This document shows, one piece after another, positions 35,081 through 44,065 of a stretch of DNA of 64,000 nucleotides; the stretch's first letter is position 1, and each line of letters opens with the position of its first letter. Made by a program: the position numbers and the translations under genes. Source of the DNA: an uncultured Lachnoclostridium sp. (GTDB taxonomy: Bacteria; Bacillota; Clostridia; Lachnospirales; Lachnospiraceae); the NCBI GenBank assembly GCA_905212635.1, contig CAJMFH010000002.1, positions 1 through 64,000 of the forward strand, in the 5' to 3' direction. The notes beneath the pieces were generated by a model. The model ran no database searches and was not told the DNA's origin. It saw only the letters and a list, made by a program, of their open reading frames with translations.

Positions 35081-36340
35081 TTATGAATCCTCTTCCGTGA
35101 TATCATTCATAAATACATAATACACATTTCCATACCGTTCTGTATGCACAAAACGTCCATAATCAAAAACCCTTTTTACCGTTCCATCTTTACATATTAT
35201 CCTGTATTTGACGCGGTCTATATCTCTTTCCTGCTTAATCTGGTTCGATATATCACACTCGACAATATCCAGATCCTCCGGGTGAACCATTCCTTTGAAG
35301 GAATTTCCGGTAAGTTTCAAAAATTCCTCTTCATTTTTACACTTGTATAATTTTAACAGTTCCTGATTAAACGTAATAAGTCGTTCCTCGCCGTCTGCCT
35401 GATATACAAAAAAGCCTCCCGGCAGAAGTTCTGCGACCATTTCTATCTTGTTCAATGCCTCCTCCGTATCTACACTTGTATTTCTTCTGTTCTCCTGTAT
35501 TTTATTCTCATAATAACGACTTTTATCCATATACATCATCTTGTCTGCAATTGCCACACTTTTTTCAAGATCCCTTGCATATTCGAGCCATACACTTCCC
35601 ACAGCGGCCGAGTAATCCTCGCCCCACATTTCCTCCAGTTCTTTCAGTTTCGTATGAAAACATTCTTCACTTTCATCAAAAGACAAAACCACAAATTCAT
35701 CGCCTCCAAAACGGTATCTGTTTGCTCCGGAAAATACGCTTGAAATCTTTTTGGCAACAGAGGCAATCAGATTATCTCCGGCTTCATGCCCCAAGGTATC
35801 ATTGATCTCTTTCAGTCCATTCACATCTGCAAAGACAATGCCAACGGCCTGATTTCTTTTTTCCTCATCCTGTTCCAGGGTTTCAATATCATTGTAATAG
35901 GCCTTACGGGTCTTAAATCCGGTCAGAGTGTCCATCTCCAAATCAGAAATAATGCCGTTGCATTCGCGCAGATAGATCGCATTGTCCACACGCAGCTTCA
36001 CAAGCGTTGGATCATAAGGTTTCACAATAAAATCAACGGCGCCAAGATCTAAACAGCGCTTTTCATCTTTCTCGCTGTCTAGTACCGTGGTAACAATAAC
36101 CGGAATTTTGCAAAAAACCGTATTCTGCGCTACGTACTCCAGAAACTCAAATCCATTCATAACCGGCATCTGGATATCCAGCAAAATGGCAGAGATCTCT
36201 TCTGCCCTTTTGTTAAGAATCTCCAGTCCGGCCTGTCCGTTCTCTGCGGAGAGAATATGATATTTTTCTGCTAAACTGCTGACCAAAAACTCTTTATTAA
36301 TTTCATTGTCTTCTATTACCAAAAGGGTTCTCTTTTGCAT
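35081..36340 (-). CDS. Response regulator with GGDEF and PAS domains
   Basis: The product has 419 residues. A receiver domain (1-125) has the acidic pair in LLVIEDNE, the phosphoacceptor in AILLDIQMPVMNGFEFL and the Lys in DFIVKPYD. The GGDEF domain (about 135-280) has DTLTGFKTRKAYY, FADVNGLKEINDTLGHEAGD and an intact RYRFGGDEFVVL, so it should make cyclic di-GMP. A C-terminal PAS domain (about 295-419) ends VYYVFMNDITEED. The order REC-GGDEF-PAS is uncommon, since PAS usually precedes GGDEF. No cognate kinase is adjacent, though a hybrid kinase lies 4 kb upstream. Confidence 0.92.
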   Translation of the reverse strand: MQKRTLLVIEDNEINKEFLVSSLAEKYHILSAENGQAGLEILNKRAEEISAILLDIQMPVMNGFEFLEYVAQNTVFCKIPVIVTTVLDSEKDEKRCLDLGAVDFIVKPYDPTLVKLRVDNAIYLRECNGIISDLEMDTLTGFKTRKAYYNDIETLEQDEEKRNQAVGIVFADVNGLKEINDTLGHEAGDNLIASVAKKISSVFSGANRYRFGGDEFVVLSFDESEECFHTKLKELEEMWGEDYSAAVGSVWLEYARDLEKSVAIADKMMYMDKSRYYENKIQENRRNTSVDTEEALNKIEMVAELLPGGFFVYQADGEERLITFNQELLKLYKCKNEEEFLKLTGNSFKGMVHPEDLDIVECDISNQIKQERDIDRVKYRIICKDGTVKRVFDYGRFVHTERYGNVYYVFMNDITEEDS

Positions 36341-36362
36341 ATAACGGATCCTCTTTTCCTTT

Positions 36363-37226
36363 TTACTTTGTTTTCTTTTGTCTTACTCTCACGCAGATCC
36401 ATATCACAATACCGACAAGCACAATGGCACCGGAAAGCATCTGGGAAACTGCGATTCCGGTACTTCCAATCTGCAATTGATCCGTGCGTAGTCCTTCGAT
36501 CCACACACGTCCAAGCGCATAACCCACGAGATAAAGCAAAAATATCTCTCCATTGAATTTCTTTTTCGTCGTAAATACAAGGATTAATACGAGAACCAGA
36601 ACATTCCAAAGGGATTCATATAAAAACGTTGGATGTACCTGAATATACTGCACACCATCCACCGTTGTCATATGGCTTTTCATCAATTCCGTGATATTTG
36701 CCGGATTTACCTGATCCACTCTCAGACGCATGGCAAACAAACTATTGGTATATTCTCCAAAAGCCTCCCGGTTAAAGAAGTTTCCATAACGTCCGATAAT
36801 CTGGCCAAGTACAAGTCCGCCTACCGCAGTATCCGCAAGCAGAAAGAAATTGTATTTTTTTACTTTACAGTATATGATTGCCGTCAATACTGCTGCGATC
36901 ACGGCTCCATAAATTGCCATTCCCCCGCCACGCGTATTAAAAATCTGAAGCAGATCATTTTTATAATTTTCCCAACTAAATGCCACATAATACAATCTCG
37001 CACCAATCAGCGAAAAAATGATCGCATAAATGGCAAAATCTGTATATACTTCTTTTTTCTGCCCCGTTCTCTGTGCCTGATAACAGGCAAGCCAAAGTCC
37101 GGACAACATTCCCACCGCAATGATCATACCGTAAAATGCAATCGTAAATCCTCCGATGGTAATCCCTTTCGGTAGATGCGGAATGTATATTCCGATATTA
37201 GGGAATGCAATTTCTGCTGAATTCAT
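36363..37226 (-). CDS. lgt: Prolipoprotein diacylglyceryl transferase
   Basis: The product has 287 residues with about seven transmembrane helices. It moves diacylglycerol from phosphatidylglycerol to the lipobox Cys of prolipoproteins. Motifs: GGFTIAFYGMIIAVGM, RLYYVAFSWENY, RGGGMAIYGAVI, GQIIGRYGNFFNREAFGEYT with the signature Arg and Asn, and HPTFLYESLWN. The start follows AAAGGA. It lies between ychF and the REC-GGDEF-PAS gene with short gaps. Confidence 0.95.
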   Translation of the reverse strand: MNSAEIAFPNIGIYIPHLPKGITIGGFTIAFYGMIIAVGMLSGLWLACYQAQRTGQKKEVYTDFAIYAIIFSLIGARLYYVAFSWENYKNDLLQIFNTRGGGMAIYGAVIAAVLTAIIYCKVKKYNFFLLADTAVGGLVLGQIIGRYGNFFNREAFGEYTNSLFAMRLRVDQVNPANITELMKSHMTTVDGVQYIQVHPTFLYESLWNVLVLVLILVFTTKKKFNGEIFLLYLVGYALGRVWIEGLRTDQLQIGSTGIAVSQMLSGAIVLVGIVIWICVRVRQKKTK

Positions 37227-37312
37227 ACTCTATCCTTTCTGCGGATATTGTTCCGCATCATACCGGCAAGTCCCAGAAAACTCCACGGAATCTTCTGGGA
37301 CTGCCTGCTTCA

Positions 37313-38410
37313 TTATACGTTAAATCGGAACAGTACGACGTCGCCGTCCTGCACCACATATTCTTTTCCTTCGGAACGGACAAGTCCTTTTTCTTTGGCT
37401 CCATTATAACCATTATTTTCCACCAGATGATCATAACTGACAACTTCTGCACGGATAAATCCACGTTCGAAATCCGTATGTATCTTTCCGGCCGCCTGTG
37501 GAGCTTTGGTTCCTTTCGTGATCGTCCATGCTTTGGTTTCCATCTCGCCACTCGTGATATAACTAATAAGACCAAGCAGTTTATAACTTGCTTTGATCAA
37601 TTTCTCCAATCCGGATTCTGCAATTCCAAGATCTTCCAAAAACATTTTCTTTTCTTCGTCATCCAGTTCTGCAATCTCCTGCTCGATCTGCGCACAGATA
37701 ACAAATACTTCCGAATTTTCATCTGCCGCAAACTGACGGACTTTTGCCACATATTCATTCGTCGCACCATCATCTGCAAGATCGTCTTCTGCAACATTTG
37801 CCGCATAGATAACCGGTTTTGCCGTGAGAAGATTGTACTCCTTAAACCAGGCTTCTTCCTCTTCACTCTGCAATTCAAAGTTCTTCGCTAGATGTCCCTC
37901 TTCCAAAAATGCTTTTAAACGCTCCAGCATATCCACTTCTGCTGCCAGCTTTTTATCGGCTCTTGCTGCCTTGATGCTCTTTGCCAGACGGCGCTCCAGA
38001 ATTTCAATATCTGAAAAGATCAGTTCCAGATTGATCGTCTCGATATCGCGAAGCGGATCAATGCTTCCATCTACATGCACAATATTGGTATCTTCAAAAC
38101 AGCGTACCACATGCACGATAGCATCTACCTCACGGATATTTGACAAAAACTGGTTACCAAGTCCTTCTCCTTTGGAAGCTCCTTTTACCAAACCGGCAAT
38201 ATCTACAAATTCAATGACAGCCGGCACTACTTTTGCAGAATGATTCATCTCTGCCAGCACATCCAGTCTCTCATCCGGCACCGGTACGACACCTACATTC
38301 GGGTCAATCGTACAAAACGGATAGTTTGCCGATTCTGCTCCTGCCTTTGTCAATGAATTAAATAACGTACTTTTTCCCACGTTGGGAAGTCCAACGATTC
38401 CGAGTTTCAT
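37313..38410 (-). CDS. ychF: Ribosome-binding ATPase YchF
   Basis: The product has 365 residues, the usual size. An Obg-family P-loop protein: GIVGLPNVGKSTLFNSLTKA (G1), switch II DIAGLVKGASKGEGLGNQFL, a coiled-coil region, KPVIYAANVAEDDL in place of NKxD, and a C-terminal TGS-like domain (KAPQAAGKIHTDFERGFIRA, YVVQDGDVVLFRFNV). It binds 70S ribosomes and affects stress responses. A consensus promoter lies 48 bases upstream. Confidence 0.97.
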   Translation of the reverse strand: MKLGIVGLPNVGKSTLFNSLTKAGAESANYPFCTIDPNVGVVPVPDERLDVLAEMNHSAKVVPAVIEFVDIAGLVKGASKGEGLGNQFLSNIREVDAIVHVVRCFEDTNIVHVDGSIDPLRDIETINLELIFSDIEILERRLAKSIKAARADKKLAAEVDMLERLKAFLEEGHLAKNFELQSEEEEAWFKEYNLLTAKPVIYAANVAEDDLADDGATNEYVAKVRQFAADENSEVFVICAQIEQEIAELDDEEKKMFLEDLGIAESGLEKLIKASYKLLGLISYITSGEMETKAWTITKGTKAPQAAGKIHTDFERGFIRAEVVSYDHLVENNGYNGAKEKGLVRSEGKEYVVQDGDVVLFRFNV

Positions 38411-38457
38411 TTTCTATCTTTCCTTTCTTACTTAAGCCTTTATTTTCAATTCTTTAT

Positions 38458-38486
38458 ATTATATCATATCTGCTCATCTTTGTCCA
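38458..38486 (-). promoter_or_regulatory. ychF promoter
   Basis: On the minus strand TGGACA (38481-38486), a 17-base spacer and TATAAT (38458-38463) form a near-consensus promoter in the gap between the spermidine-synthase-like gene and ychF. Confidence 0.75.
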
Positions 38487-38508
38487 TAAAGAACAAGGGT
38501 GCCACGCC

Positions 38509-40101
38509 TTACAATTCTTCCAAAAGTCCCTGAACACCTTCCCTTTCATAAATTTTCTTATAGTACGCCACTTCTTCCTGTATAATCTGGTCGATGACCC
38601 GCATACCAAGAAGTTCCACCGGTGCTTTGTCATCCGTCATAATATAATTTCCTGCCTGATACCTCTCACTGTTTTCTTCCACTTGACGCATTAAAGTTTT
38701 CAGCTGCGGATCCGTAAGTTTCTGCGTATTCTTCTGTAATACATTCATCATATCGGCGTTTGTAGAAGCAAATAATTCACGGTTTGTCGAACCATTTACA
38801 TCGACCGTATACACATTTCCAAATACCGAAGAGATGGTATCCGAAAGATATTGATTGATGTTTCCTTCTCCCGTTCCCCGCATATTCATATTAACAACCA
38901 TGACTCCCTTTTCCGTGAGATGTTCTTTTACCATCGTAAAGAATTCGACAGATGACATCTGAAAAGGAATGGTGATATCCTGATACGCGTCCACCATGAT
39001 CACATCGTATTTTTTCTGTTCTGCCTGTAAAAAAGCTCTTCCATCGTACGTCGTGACATTTACATTATTTGGAAGGGAAAAATATTTACGCGAAAGATCG
39101 GTTATCTTTTCATCAATCTCCACCCCTTCCATGTTCATATTACCAAAGTATTTTTTACACTGTGTGGCGTAAGTTCCGGTTCCCATGCCTAGAATCAGAA
39201 CATCCATTTCATCGGTATTCTTTTCCGGAACCATAAGAGGCGCTGCCATCGCATAATCATAATACATCCCGGTCAGTCCGTCCTCTTTCATATAGACCGA
39301 CTGCACACCAAATAACACATTGGTGGAAAGTGCCACCCTGCGGTCGTTTTCGGACACCTGAAGATAATTGTAGATGGACTCACCTTCGTAGGTAAGATCA
39401 TTCTGCCAGAACGCAAAGGAATCGGAATATCCTAAAATGCAGCACAAGACAAATACAATGCCGGAAACGATCACTTTCTTTTTGCCCTTCCTCGTTCCGA
39501 TAAAATAAATCAGCCCCAATGCGAGCAAAATTCCTGCAAAAACAAGAAATGTGATCGAAGTTCCCACTGCCGGAATCGTAACAAATGTCGGCACAAACGT
39601 TCCGATAATGCTTCCAATCGTATTAAACGCCCCCAGTGTTCCCACTGTTTTTCCACTGTCATCCAGACTGTCCACCGAATACTTTACAAGAGACGGCGTA
39701 ACCGTTCCCAGAAGGAACAGTGGAAATACAAAGATTACCATGCAGGCAGCAAAAGCGGCAATGATCAAAAAGTTTGTACTGACAGTAAAGATCAGCAATG
39801 CCGATATGCCAAGTACAACGTATTTTCCCACAACAGGAATCAACGCGATCCACACTGCCGCAATTAAAATCCGGCCATACAATTTGTCAGGATTTGGTGA
39901 TTTATCTGCACTCTTTCCTCCATAAATATTTCCCAATGCCATCGCAATCATGATCGTACCGATAATAATGGTCCACACGATCTGCGAAGAACTGAAATAG
40001 GGTGCCAGGAGACGGCTTGCCCCCAATTCCACTGCCATCACCGACATTCCGGCAAAAAATTCCGTCAAATACAAAAATAGTTTGTTTTTTAATATGTTCA
40101 T
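38509..40101 (-). CDS. Membrane-fused spermidine-synthase-like protein
   Basis: The product has 530 residues. The first 215 form six to eight transmembrane helices of the fused-MFS/spermidine synthase type (TEFFAGMSVMAVELGASRLL, LFLLGTVTPSLVKYSVDSL). The rest is a SAM-fold domain: LILGMGTGTYATQCKKYFG, MEGVEIDEKITDLSRKYF, VTTYDGRAFL and VIMVDAYQDITIPFQMSSVE. Soluble spermidine synthases use decarboxylated SAM; many such membrane fusions have unknown substrates. It starts 19 bases after the hybrid kinase and is the last gene before the ychF promoter. Confidence 0.85.
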   Translation of the reverse strand: MNILKNKLFLYLTEFFAGMSVMAVELGASRLLAPYFSSSQIVWTIIIGTIMIAMALGNIYGGKSADKSPNPDKLYGRILIAAVWIALIPVVGKYVVLGISALLIFTVSTNFLIIAAFAACMVIFVFPLFLLGTVTPSLVKYSVDSLDDSGKTVGTLGAFNTIGSIIGTFVPTFVTIPAVGTSITFLVFAGILLALGLIYFIGTRKGKKKVIVSGIVFVLCCILGYSDSFAFWQNDLTYEGESIYNYLQVSENDRRVALSTNVLFGVQSVYMKEDGLTGMYYDYAMAAPLMVPEKNTDEMDVLILGMGTGTYATQCKKYFGNMNMEGVEIDEKITDLSRKYFSLPNNVNVTTYDGRAFLQAEQKKYDVIMVDAYQDITIPFQMSSVEFFTMVKEHLTEKGVMVVNMNMRGTGEGNINQYLSDTISSVFGNVYTVDVNGSTNRELFASTNADMMNVLQKNTQKLTDPQLKTLMRQVEENSERYQAGNYIMTDDKAPVELLGMRVIDQIIQEEVAYYKKIYEREGVQGLLEEL

Positions 40102-40120
40102 ATGACCTTCCTTTCTATTT

Positions 40121-41998
40121 TCAAATATACTTCAACAAAACCGCTATCATAACATCCATGTCTATCGGTTTTGCAACATAATCATTCATGCCTACCGATT
40201 GTGCCTTTTCACGATCTTCTGCAAACGCATTTGCGGTCATGGCAATAATTGGAATATTTGCTTTTGCCGCATTGGAAGAGTGTCTGATTTTTCTGGTTGC
40301 CTCGTACCCATTCAAAACCGGCATCTGTATATCCATCAAAATCAGCCGATAATAACCTTCCGGCACTTTTTCTAACATTTCTGTACAGATCACTCCATTT
40401 TTCGCCCGGTCAATTTTCAATCCATATTCTGACAAAAGTTCAATCGCAATCTCGGCATTCAGATCATTATCTTCTGCCAGCAAGACCCGTTTCCCGACAA
40501 GTACAGAGTTCACGTCATTTACTGCAATCTGTTTTGGCTGTGTATCTTCATACCGGGCAATGCGGGTCGGAATTTTGATCGTAAATGTCGTACCTACACC
40601 CACTTTACTCTGCATCAAAATCGTTCCTCCGAGCATATCTACCAGTTTCTTTACAATCCCCATTCCTAATCCGGTTCCTTCAATCCCACTTGTCGTCGAA
40701 TTACGTTCTCTGGTAAATGCCTCAAAAATGTGCTTTTGAAACTCTTCCGTCATTCCAATTCCCGTGTCACTGACCATAAAAATCTGCGTAAAATACCCCT
40801 CTTGGCAATCGTCGATCTGCCGGATCGTACAATCAATTTTCCCACCATCTGCTGTATATTTAATAGAATTGCTGACTATATTTAAAATAATTTCGGTAAC
40901 AACCGTAGTATCCATATAAACATAGGGGTATATTATACTTTTGGACAATGAAAACTGTAAATTCTTCTTTTCCATTTCCGGCTCAATCATGGTCAGGCAG
41001 GCATCCATTACACTTCCTGCCTCTACCGCTTTTTCCTCCAGCATTATTTTTCCGGATTCAATGCGTGAAAGTTCCAGCACATTATCCACGATAGAAAGCA
41101 TCTTATTTCCACTGATCTGTATTTTCTTGAAACACTCATCTAATTTTTCTCTATTGGCAAGATTCTTCCTTCCAATCTCTGCAAATCCCAATATCGCATT
41201 CATTGGTGTCCGGACATCATGACTCATATTAAACAAAAAAGTGGATTTTGCTTCATTCGCTGCGTCGGCCGCCACAGCCGCCTCCTGCAAGCGACGTTTC
41301 TGAACTTCCTCTTCCTTCCTCTGTTTGCGGAAAATAAGAAAGATCACTGCCACTATCAGAGTCAAAACTGCCGAAGAAACCATTGTAATTCTTGTTATTT
41401 TACTATGGCTTTCTGCCAAGAAGGTATATGTACTTTCCATATCGATTTCGATACACAGAGCACCGATCACCTCACCGGATCCATCCGACGCCATAACCGG
41501 ATAACAGGCGGTAAAAATATGTCCCCATGTCGTATCTACAATATTCTGGGAATAAATCGTCTGTCCGCCCAACGCTGCCTCAATATACGGAATCATCTCA
41601 TCTTCAATATAAGTACCCGGATAGGCAAAATCATCTGCATCAAGATTCAGACCATCCACCAGATATACGAGTTTTCCGTCTGCATCACGTCCCGCGGTAT
41701 ATAAATAACGTGTCGAATTCAATGTACGAAGTTCATTTAACAACTGCTGAAGTTCCTTATAACGTTCCGTTTTCATGTCTTCCTTACAGCCAATAGACTC
41801 AAAATCATCTTTCGTAAATTTATTAGAGACCAATGTTTTAATAGCATCCGAACATTCCGTATCTCTGGTCACAGCATTATCTACAATCGAATTCGTATAA
41901 CTTTTTTGTAACGCATACGTATACATCAAAAACGAAAATGTAATGATCAATATTACTGCCACCACATTCAAAATCATACGACGTCCAGATTCTTTCAT
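40121..41998 (-). CDS. Hybrid sensor histidine kinase with receiver domain
   Basis: The product has 625 residues. A first transmembrane helix (LNVVAVILIITFSFLMYTYA), an extracellular Cache-like sensor domain (about 30-205; FTACYPVMASDGSGEVIGAL), a second helix (MVSSAVLTLIVAVIFLIF), then HisKA with the phospho-His in FLFNMSHDVRTPMNAILGF, HATPase_c (EIILNIVSNSIKYTADGG, DTGIGMTEEF, GTGLGMGIV) and a receiver domain (VLLAEDNDLNAEIA, LILMDIQMPVLNGYEAT). Its ATG overlaps the stop of the cysteine-rich gene (ATGA), so the two are coupled. The signal is unknown. No separate DNA-binding partner is adjacent. Confidence 0.93.
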   Translation of the reverse strand: MKESGRRMILNVVAVILIITFSFLMYTYALQKSYTNSIVDNAVTRDTECSDAIKTLVSNKFTKDDFESIGCKEDMKTERYKELQQLLNELRTLNSTRYLYTAGRDADGKLVYLVDGLNLDADDFAYPGTYIEDEMIPYIEAALGGQTIYSQNIVDTTWGHIFTACYPVMASDGSGEVIGALCIEIDMESTYTFLAESHSKITRITMVSSAVLTLIVAVIFLIFRKQRKEEEVQKRRLQEAAVAADAANEAKSTFLFNMSHDVRTPMNAILGFAEIGRKNLANREKLDECFKKIQISGNKMLSIVDNVLELSRIESGKIMLEEKAVEAGSVMDACLTMIEPEMEKKNLQFSLSKSIIYPYVYMDTTVVTEIILNIVSNSIKYTADGGKIDCTIRQIDDCQEGYFTQIFMVSDTGIGMTEEFQKHIFEAFTRERNSTTSGIEGTGLGMGIVKKLVDMLGGTILMQSKVGVGTTFTIKIPTRIARYEDTQPKQIAVNDVNSVLVGKRVLLAEDNDLNAEIAIELLSEYGLKIDRAKNGVICTEMLEKVPEGYYRLILMDIQMPVLNGYEATRKIRHSSNAAKANIPIIAMTANAFAEDREKAQSVGMNDYVAKPIDMDVMIAVLLKYI

Positions 41999-42945
41999 AA
42001 ATTACCTCCTGAATTTCCACAAAATCCGCACCCACTCTTCTGTCCGATGCAGTGTTCGCAGTCCCGGCAGACCGGAAGCACATCTTCTTTACTCACAAGA
42101 TAGATGCCAGCTACACTCATTGCCGGATGCATCGCGCCATTCTCATACAAAACACCTGCTTTTTCTGCATTCATCAAGGACAGCAGGATTTCTGCCGTCT
42201 CCAGCTCCATCCCATAAAATCCCGGTCCAAAGGCAGGACTGCAATACCTTTTTTCCAGAACACTGTGCTTTCTGGCAAGAACTCCTTGCAGCCAGTCCCT
42301 TATCACATCGAGACAGGCAATCTGAAAAATCTCGAAGTAATACTGCTTCAAAAGTGCATCGTCTTCTTCCACTTTCCACTCCGGCGCATGAAAGGCATAA
42401 AGATATCCCGTCTCCACCTGGCTTCGGTCAATCTTTGCCAGCACCTGACAGGGAATCTTCCGAGAACCAAACTGAAAATATCCATCCTGAATACATTCCG
42501 CAGAAAATGGCTGCAACAATACCGGCACACGATACAGATACTTATATTTTTCCAAAACATTTGCAATATTATAAATTGCCTTTGCTTTATGCTCACGGTA
42601 CATTTCCTTATCCATCTTATCCCACGACGCAATCTGTGCCATCCGCTCCCAGATATCCTCACGAAGATTTCCAATATTTACCGATAACATTTCTTCCTTT
42701 TTTCCTAACTGTTCCAACACCTTCTCGTACATATCCGGCTGGTGTACCACCGTACACCGACTGCAATCCTTAATCTTCTGACCTTTGGAATCCAGGAAAT
42801 ACGACGGTGTACCGATACAGGATTTTTGCAGATAAAGAGGGCAGTAACAAAACAGGCAGTTAAAGTCATCGACTGAATCCACCTTATGACAGGGAAAATA
42901 TTCACATTCTTTGTTTTGAAAAAATTTGTAACTGTTCTCTCTCAT
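41995..42945 (-). CDS. Cysteine-rich small-domain protein fused to a MetH-activation-like domain
   Basis: The product has 316 residues. Residues 1-75 match the cysteine-rich small domain (PF04071-like): FFQNKECEYFPCHKV, FNCLFCYCPLYL, KIKDCSRCTVVHQPDMYE. The rest resembles the corrinoid-dependent methionine synthase activation domain: DVIRDWLQGVLARKH, RYCSPAFGPGFYGMELETAE, MHPAMSVAGIYLVSK, ending in a Cys cluster (CRDCEHCIGQKSGCGFCGN). Both parts are linked to corrinoid biology in other genomes. It overlaps the hybrid kinase start by 4 bases. GGAGG precedes the ATG. A role in corrinoid handling or sensing is inference. Confidence 0.65.
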   Translation of the reverse strand: MRENSYKFFQNKECEYFPCHKVDSVDDFNCLFCYCPLYLQKSCIGTPSYFLDSKGQKIKDCSRCTVVHQPDMYEKVLEQLGKKEEMLSVNIGNLREDIWERMAQIASWDKMDKEMYREHKAKAIYNIANVLEKYKYLYRVPVLLQPFSAECIQDGYFQFGSRKIPCQVLAKIDRSQVETGYLYAFHAPEWKVEEDDALLKQYYFEIFQIACLDVIRDWLQGVLARKHSVLEKRYCSPAFGPGFYGMELETAEILLSLMNAEKAGVLYENGAMHPAMSVAGIYLVSKEDVLPVCRDCEHCIGQKSGCGFCGNSGGNL

Positions 42946-42972
42946 TTTACAATTTTGTCCTCCGGCAGATAT

Positions 42973-43335
42973 TTACGGCTTTTTTTCAAACAACACACCG
43001 GATAGGAAGTGGCTTTTCAACCGGTTTTCTTCTTCCGCCGAATCGCGTTCTTCCATCATCCGTTTTGCCCGCTTGACAAGAAAATACAAAATGGTACTCA
43101 CCATCGCGTATTCAATTGTAAAACCAAGAGCATAATGAGATAGAAAAAACCGTTGCAAAAAAGCAGGGCTGATCATAATCACCAGCCCCGCAATCAAAAT
43201 TACCATCATATACTTCCTTCCAAATTCAAATACACCTAAATACGAGCACACAACTAAGACCGCAATAATGATCGTACTTACTGCAAATATTTTTACGATG
43301 ATATCATTGACTTGTTTTGTATTTTTTTCAAACAT
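42973..43335 (-). pseudogene. Truncated histidine-kinase membrane domain (remnant)
   Basis: The product has 120 residues with three transmembrane helices (IFAVSTIIIAVLVVCSYLGV, YMMVILIAGLVIMISPAFL, FTIEYAMVSTILYFLVKRA) followed by a coiled coil and KSHFLSGVLFEKKP. The last part aligns with the hybrid kinase's AKSTFLFNMSHDVRTP, where the phospho-His box should begin, but the frame ends there. It therefore looks like the sensor and linker of a sister kinase that lost its catalytic domains. It still has a plausible start and lies in the same run of genes. A small functional membrane protein is the alternative. Confidence 0.55.
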
Positions 43336-43375
43336 ATCCGGACAACACTCCCTTTTAACTCCCTTCCATAGTGAG

Positions 43376-44047
43376 CTATCTTATCTTTTCTTCGTATTCC
43401 ATTGCTTTCCGGAATGCCTGCACATTTTTAACCACATCGCCATGGAACACTTTGGTTCCCGCTACAATTACATTGGCGCCGGCATCCATAACCTCATAAA
43501 TATTATTGAGATCCACACCACCGTCTACTTCAATATCCACATCCAGTTTCTTTTCATCAATGTATGTGCGGAGACGGCGGATCTTATCAAATGTATCCTT
43601 ACGTATTTTCTGTCCTCCATACCCCGGCTCTACAGTCATAATGAGAACCATGTATAATTTTGGAAGAATATGTAAAATTCCATCAATGTCCGTCATCGGC
43701 TTAATTGCTACCGCCGGCTTTTTCCCTGCTTTAATAATCTCATCAATGGTCGCTTCCAGATTATCGCAGGCTTCCGCATGAACGGTAATGCCATCGGATC
43801 CTGCATACGCAAACTCACGCACATAACGGATCGGTTCCTGTACCATAAGATGCACGTCAAAAAACGTATCCGTACATCCACGAATGCCTTCAATCACAGG
43901 GATTCCAAACGAAATATTATTGACAAACATTCCATCCATAATATCAATATGGATATAATCTGCTCCCGCTTTGATCACGGTGTCGAGTTCTTCTCCCAAT
44001 CTCGCGACATCAGCTGCCAAAATTGAAGTTGATAACTTATAATTCAT
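43376..44047 (-). CDS. rpe: Ribulose-phosphate 3-epimerase
   Basis: The product has 223 residues, a TIM barrel. It interconverts ribulose 5-phosphate and xylulose 5-phosphate. Motifs: LSTSILAADVARLGEEL, YIHIDIMDGMFVNNISFG with metal-binding His and Asp, DVHLMVQEP, VALKP-like VAIKPMTDID, MTVEPGYGGQKIRKD and VDGGVDLNNIYEVMDAGANV. It follows rsgA by 18 bases, the conserved prkC-rsgA-rpe order. Confidence 0.97.
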   Translation of the reverse strand: MNYKLSTSILAADVARLGEELDTVIKAGADYIHIDIMDGMFVNNISFGIPVIEGIRGCTDTFFDVHLMVQEPIRYVREFAYAGSDGITVHAEACDNLEATIDEIIKAGKKPAVAIKPMTDIDGILHILPKLYMVLIMTVEPGYGGQKIRKDTFDKIRRLRTYIDEKKLDVDIEVDGGVDLNNIYEVMDAGANVIVAGTKVFHGDVVKNVQAFRKAMEYEEKIR

Positions 44048-44065
44048 AGTCTTCCCCCATTTTCA

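Noticed and set aside
37269..37301. Perfect 9-bp hairpin between ychF and lgt (GTCCCAGAA / TTCTGGGAC)
   Set aside because: No T run follows on the minus strand, so it is not listed as a terminator; it may be a processing or stability element.
38487..38508. Weak hairpin after the spermidine-synthase-like gene
   Set aside because: Only four pairs with a long loop and an interrupted T run; insufficient for a terminator call.
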